Counted from the first letter of the stretch, positions 52,171 to 61,307 are shown. The stretch is DNA of 64,000 nucleotides from Frondihabitans sp. PAMC 28766 (GCF_001577365.1 NZ_CP014513.1:2170001-2234000), one strand, 5' to 3'. Notes: generated by a model from the sequence alone, not told the origin. Numbers and translations are program-made.

Positions 52171-52710
52171 ATGACCACCTCGGATGCCGCAGACCTCGTC
52201 GACCGCCTCACCGCGGTCGTGCCCGACTTCCCGAAGCCCGGCATCCTCTTCCGTGACGTGACTCCGGTCTTCGCCGACGCCGAGGCCTTCGGCGCGGTGT
52301 GCGCGGGGCTCGCCGAGCCGTTCGAGGGCGCGTTCGTCGCCGTCGCGGGCATCGAGGCGCGCGGCTTCGCGCTCGCCGGAGGGATCGCCGCCCAGACCGG
52401 CACCGGCGTGCTCACGGTGCGGAAGGCCGGCAAGCTGCCCGGCGAGGTGCTGAGCGAGAGCTACTCGCTCGAATACGGCGAAGCCTCGATCGAGCTGCGC
52501 CCGGGTCAGCTGCCGAAGGGGTCGCGCGTGCTCGTCGCCGACGACGTCCTCGCGACCGGAGGCACCGCCGACGCCTCGATCACGCTGCTCGAGCGGGCAG
52601 GATACGAGGTGGTCGGCCTCGCCGTCCTGCTCGAGCTCGACGGCCTCGGAGGCCGCGACCGCATCGCCCCCCGCGTGCCCGTGCACGCTCTCGGCTCCGC
52701 CCCCGCCTGA
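52171..52710 (+). CDS. apt: Adenine phosphoribosyltransferase
   Basis: The 179-residue type I PRTase has the PRPP-binding loop RVLVADDVLATGGTA, the purine-binding region PKPGILFRDVTPVF and the GIEARGF flexible segment. It salvages adenine to AMP with PRPP. In many Actinobacteria apt lies near secF/relA; here it stands alone between a GH6 gene and an M50 gene. ATG 52171. A long palindromic element follows the stop. Confidence 0.92.
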   Translation: MTTSDAADLVDRLTAVVPDFPKPGILFRDVTPVFADAEAFGAVCAGLAEPFEGAFVAVAGIEARGFALAGGIAAQTGTGVLTVRKAGKLPGEVLSESYSLEYGEASIELRPGQLPKGSRVLVADDVLATGGTADASITLLERAGYEVVGLAVLLELDGLGGRDRIAPRVPVHALGSAPA

Positions 52711-52716
52711 CCCCCT

Positions 52717-52800
52717 CCCCTCCGTTTTACCTATAGGTGCAGCGCTCCCGACAGGAAACGTCTGTGCGGGAAAGTCGCGCCTATAGGTAAAACGGAGGGG
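52717..52800. repeat. 84-bp palindromic element with 21-bp perfect inverted ends
   Basis: The left arm 52717-52737 is the exact complement of the right arm 52780-52800, with 42 bp between them. The inner part can form a second hairpin (TCCCG-ACAG with CTGT-CGGGA). Both arms end in CCTATAGG, itself a palindrome. There is no T tract. It may be a MITE/REP-type element or an unusual bidirectional terminator between convergent apt and M50 genes. Confidence 0.8.
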
Positions 52801-52813
52801 GCAAAAGGGAGGG

Positions 52814-53536
52814 TCACCGGGTCAGGAGGCCCTGCGGCACGACCATCCACGCGTCGGCGATGGCGCAGGCGAGCGCCACGAGAACGAAGACGAAGACCCA
52901 GAAGAGCCCCGGCACGTGGCTCAAGCGGGCGAGCTGGTCGGCGTCCGACTGCCCCGAACGGGCGCGACGCCGACTCGTCTGCAGTTCGAGGCTCGCTCGC
53001 AGGGCGCCGAGCGCCAGCACCACGGTGAGCACATGGCCGAAGACGAGTTGCCACTCGGGTGCCGCGAGCCAGGTGACGGCGACGACCACGGCAGCCCCGA
53101 CGAGGATCACCCAGAGGCCGAACCAATTGCGGATCTGGATCAGCATGAGCGCCAGCACGAGCAGCAGCGCCCAGAGCAGGCCGGCGGAATAGCCGCGGCT
53201 GAGCATCCACGACGCGCCGAGCGCCGCGAGTGCGGGCGCCGTGTAGCCGGCGAGCAGGGTGATCACCATGCCGAGGCCAGTCCGCGGACCTTTCGAGACG
53301 GTCAGCCCCGAGGTGTCGGAGTGCAGGCGGATCCCCGTCAGGCGTCGCCCGGTCAGCACGGCGGCGAGACCGTGGCCACCTTCGTGCACGACCGTGACGG
53401 CGTGCCGCACGGTGTGCCAGGTGCCGGGCAACACGACGAGCAGCACGCCGAGCGCCAGCGACCCGAGCAGCAGGGGGACGCCGAGGGGCTCGGAGGTCTG
53501 GGTGACGCGCGACCAGAGCGACATGACGAGATCCAC
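52814..53536 (-). CDS. M50-type membrane metallopeptidase
   Basis: The 240-residue membrane protein has five or six membrane helices and the zinc motif H51-E-G-G-H55 in VVHEGGHGLAA, the hallmark of M50/site-2 protease-like proteins, here without a PDZ domain. Proteins of this type are thought to cut membrane-embedded substrates; the target is unknown. GTG 53536 opens the frame; ATG 53524 is a possible shorter start. Confidence 0.82.
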   Translation of the reverse strand: MDLVMSLWSRVTQTSEPLGVPLLLGSLALGVLLVVLPGTWHTVRHAVTVVHEGGHGLAAVLTGRRLTGIRLHSDTSGLTVSKGPRTGLGMVITLLAGYTAPALAALGASWMLSRGYSAGLLWALLLVLALMLIQIRNWFGLWVILVGAAVVVAVTWLAAPEWQLVFGHVLTVVLALGALRASLELQTSRRRARSGQSDADQLARLSHVPGLFWVFVFVLVALACAIADAWMVVPQGLLTR

Positions 53537-53660
53537 GACCGAAGCCTAGGGAGTGCGTCTGACAGCAACCCCGCGCCGGGCCATCGACCCCCGTTCGGGT
53601 TTTCACCCCCGATCGGGCGATTCCGCCCGTCGGGTTCGCTGCGTACCGTTCGAGGACCAC

Positions 53661-54494
53661 GTGAAAGGCCCGCAGTTGACGCTCCCCGCACCATCCGACG
53701 ACACGTCGTCGATCCTCGCCGCACCCGCTATCGGCGTCACTGCTCCCACCGCCGTCGAGGCACTCTGGCAGCGGCAGGGCACGGGTGATCCGCGCGGCCT
53801 GGCGTCTCGGATCCTGGGCCGCACGCCAGTGGCGAAAGACGCCCGCGCCTGGTTCGCGCCGGCACTCGGCGAGGTGCTCGTGGCCGAGCGGCTCCGCACC
53901 CTGAGCACTTCGGGCGAGACGTGGCGCGTTGTGCACGCGATCCCCGCGCTGCCCGGAGAGCCCGAGGTCGACCACCTCGTCATCGGGCCCGGGGGAGTCG
54001 TCGCGCTCTCCACCGCGTCGCGCGACGAGAGGCCCCCCGACGTCGCGGCTCGCCGCCCCGAGGCCGAGGCGGCGCGAACCTCCGAACTGCTGTCACGAGC
54101 CCTCGGGCGCCACGTGGTGGTCCGCTCGATCGTGATCGCCGTCGACCCCGCCCGTCGCCCGGCCGCCGCGACCGGCACCGATGTCGTCGGCGTCGACCGC
54201 ATGGTGCGTCACCTCAGCGCTCTGCCGCCGGTCCTCTCGGTCGACGAGGTCCGCGAGATCACCCGCACGGCCCTTCACCCGCGCACCTGGCGGTCCGCGC
54301 TCGTCGTCGCGACGCAGGGCGCAGGATCCGGGGCCCACCCCACCGCTTCCGAGCTGGGCTTCTGGTTCGCGAAGCTCCGCACCGAGGTGCAGCGCGCTCG
54401 CCGGGTGCGAATCGCCTGGGTGACCTCGGTGGGCGGTGTCCTCGTCGCTGCGGCGGCCATCGCCCCGATGGTTGTCCAGCAGCTCCCCAGCTGA
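53661..54494 (+). CDS. NERD (nuclease-related) domain protein with C-terminal membrane segment
   Basis: The 277-residue protein has NERD-like features: GEVLVAERLRTL, WRVVHAIPALPGEPEVDHLVIGPGGVVALST (E...D-H layout of nuclease-like folds) and a basic helix after it. A single membrane segment follows near the C-terminus (VTSVGGVLVAAAAIAPMVV). NERD proteins are common in Actinobacteria and poorly characterised. GTG 53661 with GAGGA before it; the longer frame is Arg-rich nonsense. Nuclease activity is inferred. Confidence 0.75.
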   Translation: MKGPQLTLPAPSDDTSSILAAPAIGVTAPTAVEALWQRQGTGDPRGLASRILGRTPVAKDARAWFAPALGEVLVAERLRTLSTSGETWRVVHAIPALPGEPEVDHLVIGPGGVVALSTASRDERPPDVAARRPEAEAARTSELLSRALGRHVVVRSIVIAVDPARRPAAATGTDVVGVDRMVRHLSALPPVLSVDEVREITRTALHPRTWRSALVVATQGAGSGAHPTASELGFWFAKLRTEVQRARRVRIAWVTSVGGVLVAAAAIAPMVVQQLPS

Positions 54495-54545
54495 CCCCAA
54501 GGCTGTGTGGGGCGCGTGCACCGCCTCGTCTGCCAGCATTGAAAT

Positions 54546-55007
54546 ATGCGCTTTCGCCCCTGGCTCCTCGTCGTCACCGCCCTCTACGTGGGGTTCATCG
54601 CGTGGATGACCCTGCGCACGTCCGTCTACGACGGCGCCACCGCGAGCCTGCTCTCTCGGGCGCTGCACGCCTTCTCAGCGCACCAGGCGACGAGCTGGCT
54701 CACGTTCGACAGGGTCGAGAGCCTCGCCAACGTCGCGATGTTCGTGCCCCTCGGGTTCTTCCTCGCGTTGTTCTTCCCCCGCCGTCTCTGGATCCTGGCC
54801 GCCCTCCTCTGCGTCCTCGCCTCGTACGGTATCGAGAGCTATCAGGGCGCGTACCTGCCGACCCGGGTCGAAGACATGGGCGACGTCGTCCACAACGGCC
54901 TCGGCGGCCTCGTCGGGGCGCTGATCGCGACGGCCCTGCGCATGCTGGCTGCCCCGCGCGGCCCTCGTGGCCGGCGTCGGGTCGCCCGCGCCTCGCAGTC
55001 CTGGTAG
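54546..55007 (+). CDS. VanZ family membrane protein
   Basis: The 153-residue protein has four membrane segments and the VanZ-type block [18 protein letters not shown], then R...[13 protein letters not shown]. VanZ family proteins are membrane proteins linked in some strains with glycopeptide tolerance; most homologues have no known role. ATG 54546. The next gene (rpsO) begins 91 bp after the stop. Confidence 0.85.
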   Translation: MRFRPWLLVVTALYVGFIAWMTLRTSVYDGATASLLSRALHAFSAHQATSWLTFDRVESLANVAMFVPLGFFLALFFPRRLWILAALLCVLASYGIESYQGAYLPTRVEDMGDVVHNGLGGLVGALIATALRMLAAPRGPRGRRRVARASQSW

Positions 55008-55098
55008 GGTTGCCAGGTTGCCGTCCAACGGCCGCGGACAAAGAGAGCTCACGCATCAGGCGTCGAGCACCGCGCAACGACAGAGAGGGGTTCCAGTT

Positions 55099-55368
55099 AT
55101 GGCACTTGCACCCGAAGTGAAGACTGCGATCATCGAAGAGTACGCGACCCACCCGGGCGACACGGGATCCCCCGAAGTCCAGGTGGCCGTCATGACCCAG
55201 CGCATCAAAGACCTGACCGAGCACCTCAAAGAGCACAAGCACGACCACCACTCGCGTCGTGGCCTCCTTCTGCTCGTTGGCCAGCGTCGTCGCCTGCTGG
55301 GCTACCTCAGCGATGTCGACATCAACCGCTACCGCACGCTCATCGAGCGCCTGGGACTGCGTCGATAA
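55099..55368 (+). CDS. rpsO: 30S ribosomal protein S15
   Basis: The 89-residue protein has the S15 sequence ([57 protein letters not shown]). S15 binds 16S rRNA at a three-way junction and starts platform assembly of the small subunit. ATG 55099 with GAGAGGGG before. A ~90-bp leader precedes it. The strong terminator at 55388 follows, so it is transcribed as its own unit here. Confidence 0.98.
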   Translation: MALAPEVKTAIIEEYATHPGDTGSPEVQVAVMTQRIKDLTEHLKEHKHDHHSRRGLLLLVGQRRRLLGYLSDVDINRYRTLIERLGLRR

Positions 55369-55387
55369 CGACACTCGGTACTTCACT

Positions 55388-55423
55388 GAACGGCTCGTCC
55401 TCCCCACGGAGGACGGGCCGTTC
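55388..55423 (+). terminator. Rho-independent terminator of rpsO
   Basis: A 16-bp arm (55388-55403) pairs with 55408-55423 across a four-base loop (CCAC), followed by TTCGTTT. It ends the rpsO transcript and isolates the following MFS gene. Confidence 0.9.
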
Positions 55424-55515
55424 TTCGTTTGTCCATAGGGGGCGCATAGGCCGCAGGGCCAGAGTCGATACAAAAGCGTAGAACTGACTGAACCAACCCC
55501 GAAGGCGCCCGACCC

Positions 55516-56829
55516 ATGAGTCTGCTCGAAGACAAGCCCACTGCTGCCGTCACGGCGACACCGATGCGCGGGCGGGTCCGCGGCAACGTCGTGATCATCC
55601 TCTGTGTCATGTACGCGATCTCGTACATCGACCGCACCAACATCTCCACCGCGCTGCCGACCATCCAGGCGAGCCTGCACCTGACGACGAACGAGCTCGG
55701 CTGGGTCGTCTCGGCGTTCTCCATCCCGTACGCCCTGCTGCAGGTCTTCGGCGGCAACATCGGCGAGCGGTTCGGTGCGCGCAAGGCCCTGTTCTGGATC
55801 GCCCTGCTCTGGGGTGTCGCCACCCTCGCCACCGGCCTCTCGATCGGCTTCTGGACCCTGTTCGGTGCGCGCGTGCTGCTCGGACTCACCGAGGCGGCTG
55901 CCTTCCCGACGGCGACGAGCGCGATGACGCGCTGGGTGCCTTCTGACCGCAACGGGTTCGTGCAGGGCGTCGTGCACTCGGCGTCGCGCCTCGGCAACGC
56001 GGCCGCGCCCCTCGTCGTGGCCTGGCTGATCGTGTGGGCCGGCTGGCGCGTCTCGTTCCTCGTGCTGGGCGTCGTCAGCATCGTCTGGGGCGTGATCTGG
56101 TTCGCGTACTTCCGCAACCGCCCCGACGAGCACAAGCGTGTCACCCAGGTCGAGCTCGACGAGATGCCCGACCGGCCGAAGAGCGCCGCGCGCCCGCCCG
56201 TGCCGTGGCGTCGTCTCATCCCGAGCATGGTCCCGGTCGCCTTCGTCGACTTCGGCTACGGCTGGACGCTCTGGGTCTTCCTCACCTGGCTGCCGTCCTT
56301 CCTCGGCGACAGCTACGGGCTGAAGCTGCTGTCGTACGCGGGTTTCACCTCGGTGGTGCTGATCGGCGGGGTGTTCGGCGACACCGTCGGCGGCATGGTC
56401 AGCGACGCGTTCTACCGGCGCACCCGCGACATGCGGAAGTCCCGGCGCAACACGCTCGTGATCGGGCTCATCGGCTCGGCCGCCTGGCTCGTGCCGGTCT
56501 TCGCGATCCACAATCTCGTCGTCGCGATCGTCTCGCTGACCATCTCGTTCTTCTTCCTCGAGCTCTGCAACGCCACCCTCTGGGCGATCCCGATGGACAC
56601 GGCGCCCGAGTGGGCGGGCACGGCGAGCGGGATGATGAACACCGGGTTCGGCATTGCCGGCATCCTGTCGCCCATCGTCTTCGCTGCTGTCCTCTCGGCC
56701 ACCGGATGGCAGTGGCCGTTCTTCGCGTCGATCGTGCTGCTGCTCGTGGCGGCCGTCGTCGCCTGGCGCATGAACCCGCGCCGCATCACCTCCGCCGACG
56801 GCCTCGCGCCGGCCCCTTCTTTGCCCTAG
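55516..56829 (+). CDS. MFS transporter, ACS (anion:cation symporter) family
   Basis: The 437-residue, 12-helix protein has ACS features: ISYIDRTNISTALPTI at the end of helix 1, GERFGARKA between helices 2 and 3, and WVVSAFSIPYALLQV in helix 2. ACS members import sugar acids, tartrate, phthalate or similar anions with protons. The substrate is not evident. ATG 55516 is used. It lies between rpsO and pnp, in the segment that separates them. Confidence 0.88.
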   Translation: MSLLEDKPTAAVTATPMRGRVRGNVVIILCVMYAISYIDRTNISTALPTIQASLHLTTNELGWVVSAFSIPYALLQVFGGNIGERFGARKALFWIALLWGVATLATGLSIGFWTLFGARVLLGLTEAAAFPTATSAMTRWVPSDRNGFVQGVVHSASRLGNAAAPLVVAWLIVWAGWRVSFLVLGVVSIVWGVIWFAYFRNRPDEHKRVTQVELDEMPDRPKSAARPPVPWRRLIPSMVPVAFVDFGYGWTLWVFLTWLPSFLGDSYGLKLLSYAGFTSVVLIGGVFGDTVGGMVSDAFYRRTRDMRKSRRNTLVIGLIGSAAWLVPVFAIHNLVVAIVSLTISFFFLELCNATLWAIPMDTAPEWAGTASGMMNTGFGIAGILSPIVFAAVLSATGWQWPFFASIVLLLVAAVVAWRMNPRRITSADGLAPAPSLP

Positions 56830-56955
56830 GCTCCTGGCCGCCGCAGCACCGGTGCGGAAAAGGTCGATGCCGGGCGGTGCGCCGAAACTAGTGCGGAAGA
56901 CGCGGATGGCCGGGCCGTGGTTCAGCCGAAGCCGCACCAGTGCGCCATGGAAGCG

Positions 56956-58164
56956 TCAGGCGCGGGCCTTCGCGGCGGCGGCCTCGACAGCCGCGGCCTT
57001 GGTCTTCCGCGAGCGGTAGGGGCGACCCGTCAGCGCCAGGCTGAGCGGCGTCCGGCGCACGATCTCGATCAGAGCGACTGTCGTGACGACGACCAGGACG
57101 TAGAGCACCGGGCTCAGCCACGGCGACGGGATCGTCTTCGCGAGCCAGCCGCCGCCGGCCAGCAGCAGCCAGATCATGTACGGATGGGCGAGGAAGATGC
57201 CGAACGAGCGGTCGGAGGCAGTGTCGACCAGGCGAGCCATCCGCGACCCGGCGACTCTCTGATCCGCCCATTTCGTGCCGAGAGCGAGGAACCCCAGGAT
57301 GACGGGCACGCTCCAGACGATCGTGACCGGCTGCAGCGCCGTCGCCGCCTTCGAGGGCCCGTACCCGAGCGAGAGATTGAACGCGTAGACGCCGATCGAC
57401 AGGACGGCGCCGGCCAGAGCGATCCAGGCGATGCGGATGCGGTGCGCGCGCACCCACGAGAGCAGCTGCACCCGGTGGTCGGCGGCGACGGCGCCGACCA
57501 CGATCATGAACAGGTAGCTCCAGAACTCGATGTTCTGGTATTTGTTCCAGGGCGCCGTGAACGAGCGGTCGTACAAGTAACTCGCCGTGACGAGCAGCTG
57601 GAACACGAACGCCACGACCACGACCAGCACGTGGAATCGACGCGTCTTCGCCACGAGCCAGACGAGCACCGGCAGCAGCAGGTACACCTGCATCGTCACG
57701 AGCAAGAAGTAGAGGTGGTACCAGGCGGTGCCGGTGTACAGGTCGTACCAGAAGGTGTCGAGCAGCTGCAGGCCGTCAATTCGCGTCGAATCGTGCACCC
57801 AGTTCGAGAAGACGTAGATCGCCGACCACGAAATGTAGGGCACACCGACCAGGAGGAAGCGCCGGGGCCAGAACTCCTTGAGCGGCCGCGGCTTCATCTG
57901 GAAGCTGTAGACCAGCACGAACGCCGTCAGCGCGAAGAACACCTCGCGGGTGAAGTGCACCAGCACCAGGAACCCGTTCTGCACGACGTCGTCGGGACCT
58001 GCGGCATGGCTGACCGCGTGCACCGCGATGACGCAGGCGAAGGTCAGGATCCGCAGGATGTCGACCTCGTAGAGGTGCTTGCGTCGAGGGGCGACCGACG
58101 CGCTCGGGTCGCCCTCGACGATCTGCTCGGGGAGATCGCCTTCGCGGCTTGCCGTCGTGCTCAC
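56956..58164 (-). CDS. Acyltransferase 3 (AT3) family membrane protein
   Basis: The 402-residue protein has about ten membrane segments. The AT3 signature is an early VDILRILTFACVIAVHAV (the conserved Arg-x-x-A region with His at its end), then FFALTAFVLVY. AT3 proteins transfer acyl groups to exopolysaccharides, antibiotics or membrane glycans. The start (GTG 58164) overlaps the stop of the upstream acyl-CoA ligase by four bases, so ligase and acyltransferase are probably co-expressed. Confidence 0.88.
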   Translation of the reverse strand: MSTTASREGDLPEQIVEGDPSASVAPRRKHLYEVDILRILTFACVIAVHAVSHAAGPDDVVQNGFLVLVHFTREVFFALTAFVLVYSFQMKPRPLKEFWPRRFLLVGVPYISWSAIYVFSNWVHDSTRIDGLQLLDTFWYDLYTGTAWYHLYFLLVTMQVYLLLPVLVWLVAKTRRFHVLVVVVAFVFQLLVTASYLYDRSFTAPWNKYQNIEFWSYLFMIVVGAVAADHRVQLLSWVRAHRIRIAWIALAGAVLSIGVYAFNLSLGYGPSKAATALQPVTIVWSVPVILGFLALGTKWADQRVAGSRMARLVDTASDRSFGIFLAHPYMIWLLLAGGGWLAKTIPSPWLSPVLYVLVVVTTVALIEIVRRTPLSLALTGRPYRSRKTKAAAVEAAAAKARA

Positions 58165-59654
58165 GCCTTCGACGCCTCCGCCACCATGTCGCGCGTGCGG
58201 TTGCGCTGCACCTTGCCGGTGGGCGTCCGGGGGAGGTCGTCGACGACGGTGACGTCGAGGGGCCGCTTGAATCGGGGCAGCTCGGCTTCGCAGCGAGCCG
58301 TCAGGTCGGCGGCCAGCGCGGCGCGGGCGTCGGCGGGCGAGTCGAGGTCGGCGGGGATCACGTAGGCGACGGGCACGGAGCCCAGGATCGCGTCGGGCCG
58401 GGCCACGACGACCGCCTCGCGCACGCGAGCGTCCTCGAGCAGGACGTCCTCGACCTCGGCGGGATAGACCTTCTCGCCGCCGCGATTGATGACGTCGTCG
58501 GTGCGGCCCGCGAGATACACCCAGCCGTCGGCGTCGAGGTGCCCGAGGTCACCGGTGCGCAGCCAGCCCTCGGCGTCGAACCTGTCGGCGGCGCGCCCCT
58601 GGAAGTAATGGGTGACGACTCCGGGCCCGCGGATCCAGAGCTCGCCGATCTCGCCGACCGGCAGAGCATTGCCGTCGGTGTCCCGCGGCTCGATCTCGTC
58701 GCCGACCGGGAGGCCGACGGAGCCCGGGCGCGGATCCTGACCCAGGGGAGTGGCTGTGATCTGGCTCGCGCCCTCGGTCATGCCGTAGCTGATGATCATC
58801 GGGATGCCGCGGAAGGTCGTGCGGACGGCCTCGGGCAGAGCCGACGAGGCGCTGCGCACGAAGCGGAGGCTCTCGGGCGGCACGGCCGGCCCCGACTTGG
58901 CGAGCACGGCCAGGATCGCCGGCACCGCGTTCAGCCAGGTGATGCGGCGTTCGGCGAGCAGCTCCCAGAAGCCGGTCTTGTGGAATCCCCTGTCGAGCAC
59001 CAGCGTGGCCCCGGCGACGAGCGTCGACAGCAGGCCGACGACCTCGGCGTTGACATGGAAGAGCGGCAGCGAGTTGAAACCGCGGTCGGCGCTGGTCAGC
59101 GCGTTGTGGTCGGCGATCGCCCGGGCGACGTAGAGCAGCTGCGCCTCGGTGATCTCGACCCCTTTCGGCTGCCCGGTCGACCCGGAGGTGAAGAGGATCA
59201 CGGAGCCGGCCGACGCCGCTTCGATGATGCGGGCCGCAGGATCCTGGTGCTCACCGGCCTGCGGGGCACCGGTCGCGCTCTCGGGGCGGAAGACCTGCAC
59301 GTCCGTCTCTCCGGGCTCGGCCCGGTCGGTCACGATCGCCTCCGACGAGCCGAGGGCCGCCGACTTGAGCGTCTCGGCCCAGGTGCCCTGCGGGTTGACG
59401 GGCACGCTGCGGCGACCGGAGGCGACGACCGACAGATGGGCCACGGCGAAGCTCAGTGGGTCGGTCACGTCGATGACGACGGTGGCGCCGGGGGAGACCG
59501 CGCCCGCGGCGAAGGCCTCGGCCCACTCCGCTGCACGCGCTTCGAGGTCGCCGAACGTGACGACGCGGTCGGAGCGGGCGTCTTCGAGATAGGGAGCCGT
59601 CGGCGAATCGCTCGAGCGGGCTGCGATCAGCGAGGCCAGGGAATCCATGGCCAT
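58161..59654 (-). CDS. AMP-dependent acyl-CoA synthetase/ligase
   Basis: The 497-residue adenylate-forming enzyme has the P-loop-like ILFTSGSTGQPKGVEIT segment, YGMTEG, RTGDLGHLD, the hinge GRTDDVINRGGEKVYPAEVE and a C-terminal PRTPTGKVQRN with the catalytic Lys. It activates a carboxylic acid with ATP and couples it to CoA (4-coumarate/medium-chain type; substrate open). Start ATG 59654 is chosen from two close candidates (59654, 59648). Overlap with the AT3 gene suggests it supplies the acyl donor. Confidence 0.9.
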   Translation of the reverse strand: MAMDSLASLIAARSSDSPTAPYLEDARSDRVVTFGDLEARAAEWAEAFAAGAVSPGATVVIDVTDPLSFAVAHLSVVASGRRSVPVNPQGTWAETLKSAALGSSEAIVTDRAEPGETDVQVFRPESATGAPQAGEHQDPAARIIEAASAGSVILFTSGSTGQPKGVEITEAQLLYVARAIADHNALTSADRGFNSLPLFHVNAEVVGLLSTLVAGATLVLDRGFHKTGFWELLAERRITWLNAVPAILAVLAKSGPAVPPESLRFVRSASSALPEAVRTTFRGIPMIISYGMTEGASQITATPLGQDPRPGSVGLPVGDEIEPRDTDGNALPVGEIGELWIRGPGVVTHYFQGRAADRFDAEGWLRTGDLGHLDADGWVYLAGRTDDVINRGGEKVYPAEVEDVLLEDARVREAVVVARPDAILGSVPVAYVIPADLDSPADARAALAADLTARCEAELPRFKRPLDVTVVDDLPRTPTGKVQRNRTRDMVAEASKA

Positions 59655-59703
59655 CAGCGTAGGCGCGCCTGCTATGACTCGCCTATGGACGAGACTGCCC
59701 GGC

Positions 59704-60972
59704 TCAGTACCAGTTGTGCGAGACCTCGTGGGCCCAGGCGCCGCAGGGGCTGCCGTAGGCGCTGGCGATGTAGGCGAGGCCCCAGTTGATCTGTGTGCGG
59801 TAGTTCGTCTGCCAGTCCAGGCCGTAGCCGGCCATCTTGTTGGCAGGGAGCGACTGCGGGATGCCGTAGGCGCCGCTCGAGACGTTGAGTGCGTCGGTGC
59901 GCCAGCCGGACTCCTGGTTCCAGAGCGACACGAGGCACGACATCTGCGACGACGCCCAGCCGTGGCTTCCGAGCTGGCTCGAGGCGTAGGACTGCGCGCC
60001 GGCCGGGTCGTCGACGACGCCCGTGCCGAGATTGCCGCCGGAGCCGGTCGAGGTCGAGCCGCCGGAGCCGCTCGGCGAGCCGCCGGAGCCGCTGGACGGG
60101 ATCGAGGCGCCGCTGTCGCTGGGGGGAGGCGTCGCCGCCTTCTGCTCTGCCAAGAGCTTGGCCGCGGCTGCCGCGCGAGCCTTCTCTTGAGCCAGCGCAG
60201 CGGCCCGGGCGAGCACGACGCCATGGTTGTAGCCCGCGAGCTCGACCGCCGCCGTCTTGTCGAGGGTGGCGAGCTGCGCGTCGAGGGTGGCCTGGTGCGT
60301 CGTGGCGCTCGAGACGGCGCCGTCTGCGGTGGCCTGGGCCGACTGGGCTGCCGCGAGAGTGACCTTGGCTTTGCCGGCCAGAAGGTTGCGCTGCTTCTCG
60401 GCGACGGTGGCTTGCGCGCTCAGCGACGACACCGCCTTGCTGGCGACGGTGGCCTGGTCGAGCACCGTCTTCCACTGGGTGCTGAGCTGCGACAGGGCTC
60501 CGAGCTTGTAGAGGGTCGAGTCGGCCGTCTTGCCGTCGAACAGCTGGCTGTCGAGCTGTGACGAGCTGCCGATGCGGTAGAGGTGGGCCGCGAGCTGACC
60601 GGCCTCCTGGTGGGCCTCGTCGGCCTTCTTCTTCTGGGCGGCGACCTGCGCCTCGAGAGCGCTGGCGGCGCTGGAGGCCGCAGCGAGCTGATCCTGCGCC
60701 TGCGCGTTGGCGGCATCGGCCTTGATGGCGGCGGTGCTCTTCGCGGCCGCTTCGGTGCGGAGGGAGGTCAGGGCCGAGGTGATCGCGTCGACCTGGGTCT
60801 TGGTGGCCTGGGCGTTGCCCTTGGCCGCCTGCACGTCGCTCCACGACGGATAGGCGGAGGCCGACTGGGGTGCGAGCACTGCGCCGGCCACGACGAGAGC
60901 CACTGCCGCGGCACCCGAGAGGGCGATGACAGCGTTTCGGCGCACGGGGGAGCGTCGGGCGACAGAAGGCAT
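59704..60972 (-). CDS. Secreted lytic-transglycosylase-like protein with coiled-coil stalk
   Basis: The 422-residue protein has a signal peptide (AVIALSGAAAVALVVAGAVL...ASA), then about 240 residues of Ala/Gln/Lys-rich coiled coil, a Gly/Ser/Pro-rich hinge (about 285-320), and a C-terminal module with SCLVSLWNQESGW, SGAYGIPQSLP and WGLAYIASAYGSPCGAWAH. The module carries the Glu (NQESGW) expected of SLT-type enzymes and is shared with the gene at 29528. Role: cleavage or remodelling of peptidoglycan, with the stalk spanning the wall. A GTAAC triple repeat lies just upstream. Confidence 0.85.
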   Translation of the reverse strand: MPSVARRSPVRRNAVIALSGAAAVALVVAGAVLAPQSASAYPSWSDVQAAKGNAQATKTQVDAITSALTSLRTEAAAKSTAAIKADAANAQAQDQLAAASSAASALEAQVAAQKKKADEAHQEAGQLAAHLYRIGSSSQLDSQLFDGKTADSTLYKLGALSQLSTQWKTVLDQATVASKAVSSLSAQATVAEKQRNLLAGKAKVTLAAAQSAQATADGAVSSATTHQATLDAQLATLDKTAAVELAGYNHGVVLARAAALAQEKARAAAAAKLLAEQKAATPPPSDSGASIPSSGSGGSPSGSGGSTSTGSGGNLGTGVVDDPAGAQSYASSQLGSHGWASSQMSCLVSLWNQESGWRTDALNVSSGAYGIPQSLPANKMAGYGLDWQTNYRTQINWGLAYIASAYGSPCGAWAHEVSHNWY

Positions 60973-61000
60973 GAACTCGACTCTAACGCCAATCTCACGA

Positions 61001-61023
61001 GTAACACCAGTAACACGCGTAAC
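61001..61023 (-). promoter_or_regulatory. Triple GTAAC direct repeat, MtrA-box-like
   Basis: Three GTAAC units at 61001-61005, 61010-61014 and 61019-61023 repeat every nine bases in the leader of the lytic-transglycosylase-like gene. The MtrA response regulator of Actinobacteria recognises spaced GTAAC/GTTAC-type repeats near cell-wall hydrolase genes. The assignment is inferred from motif and context. Confidence 0.5.
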
Positions 61024-61140
61024 GGGCGGCGCGCCCCGTGCGACCCCGGAGGGGCTCCGTCACCCCCGGGTGCTACCCTGGGGCCCCAGGAGCAGGCTGG
61101 CAGCAGCTGGTCACCGGTGGTGATGTGCGAGGCGTGACGC

Positions 61141-61307
61141 GTCTCGACCGTTTCTACTGTTGACCAGGCATACGCCCAGCGGAGGCGCCACGATGGCGCC
61201 GCGCGTTCGTAGGCGCATTGACGTGCCTGAAGGCCACTTCTCCTGCTGCAAGACATCGCCCTCCAGACGGGACGGACGATACAAAACAAAGAGGAGAAAA
61301 CCCCCAT
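61141..61307 (+). ncRNA. Structured pnp leader, possible Actino-pnp RNA motif
   Basis: The region directly before pnp contains a perfect hairpin GGCGCC/GGCGCC (61184-61189, 61195-61200) and a second pairing AGGC/GCCT (61211-61214, 61225-61228). Actinobacterial pnp genes often carry the conserved Actino-pnp leader, thought to regulate pnp by RNase III-like processing. I could not verify its consensus base by base. The rest of 60973-61140 holds the divergent promoters and the GTAAC repeat. Confidence 0.5.
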
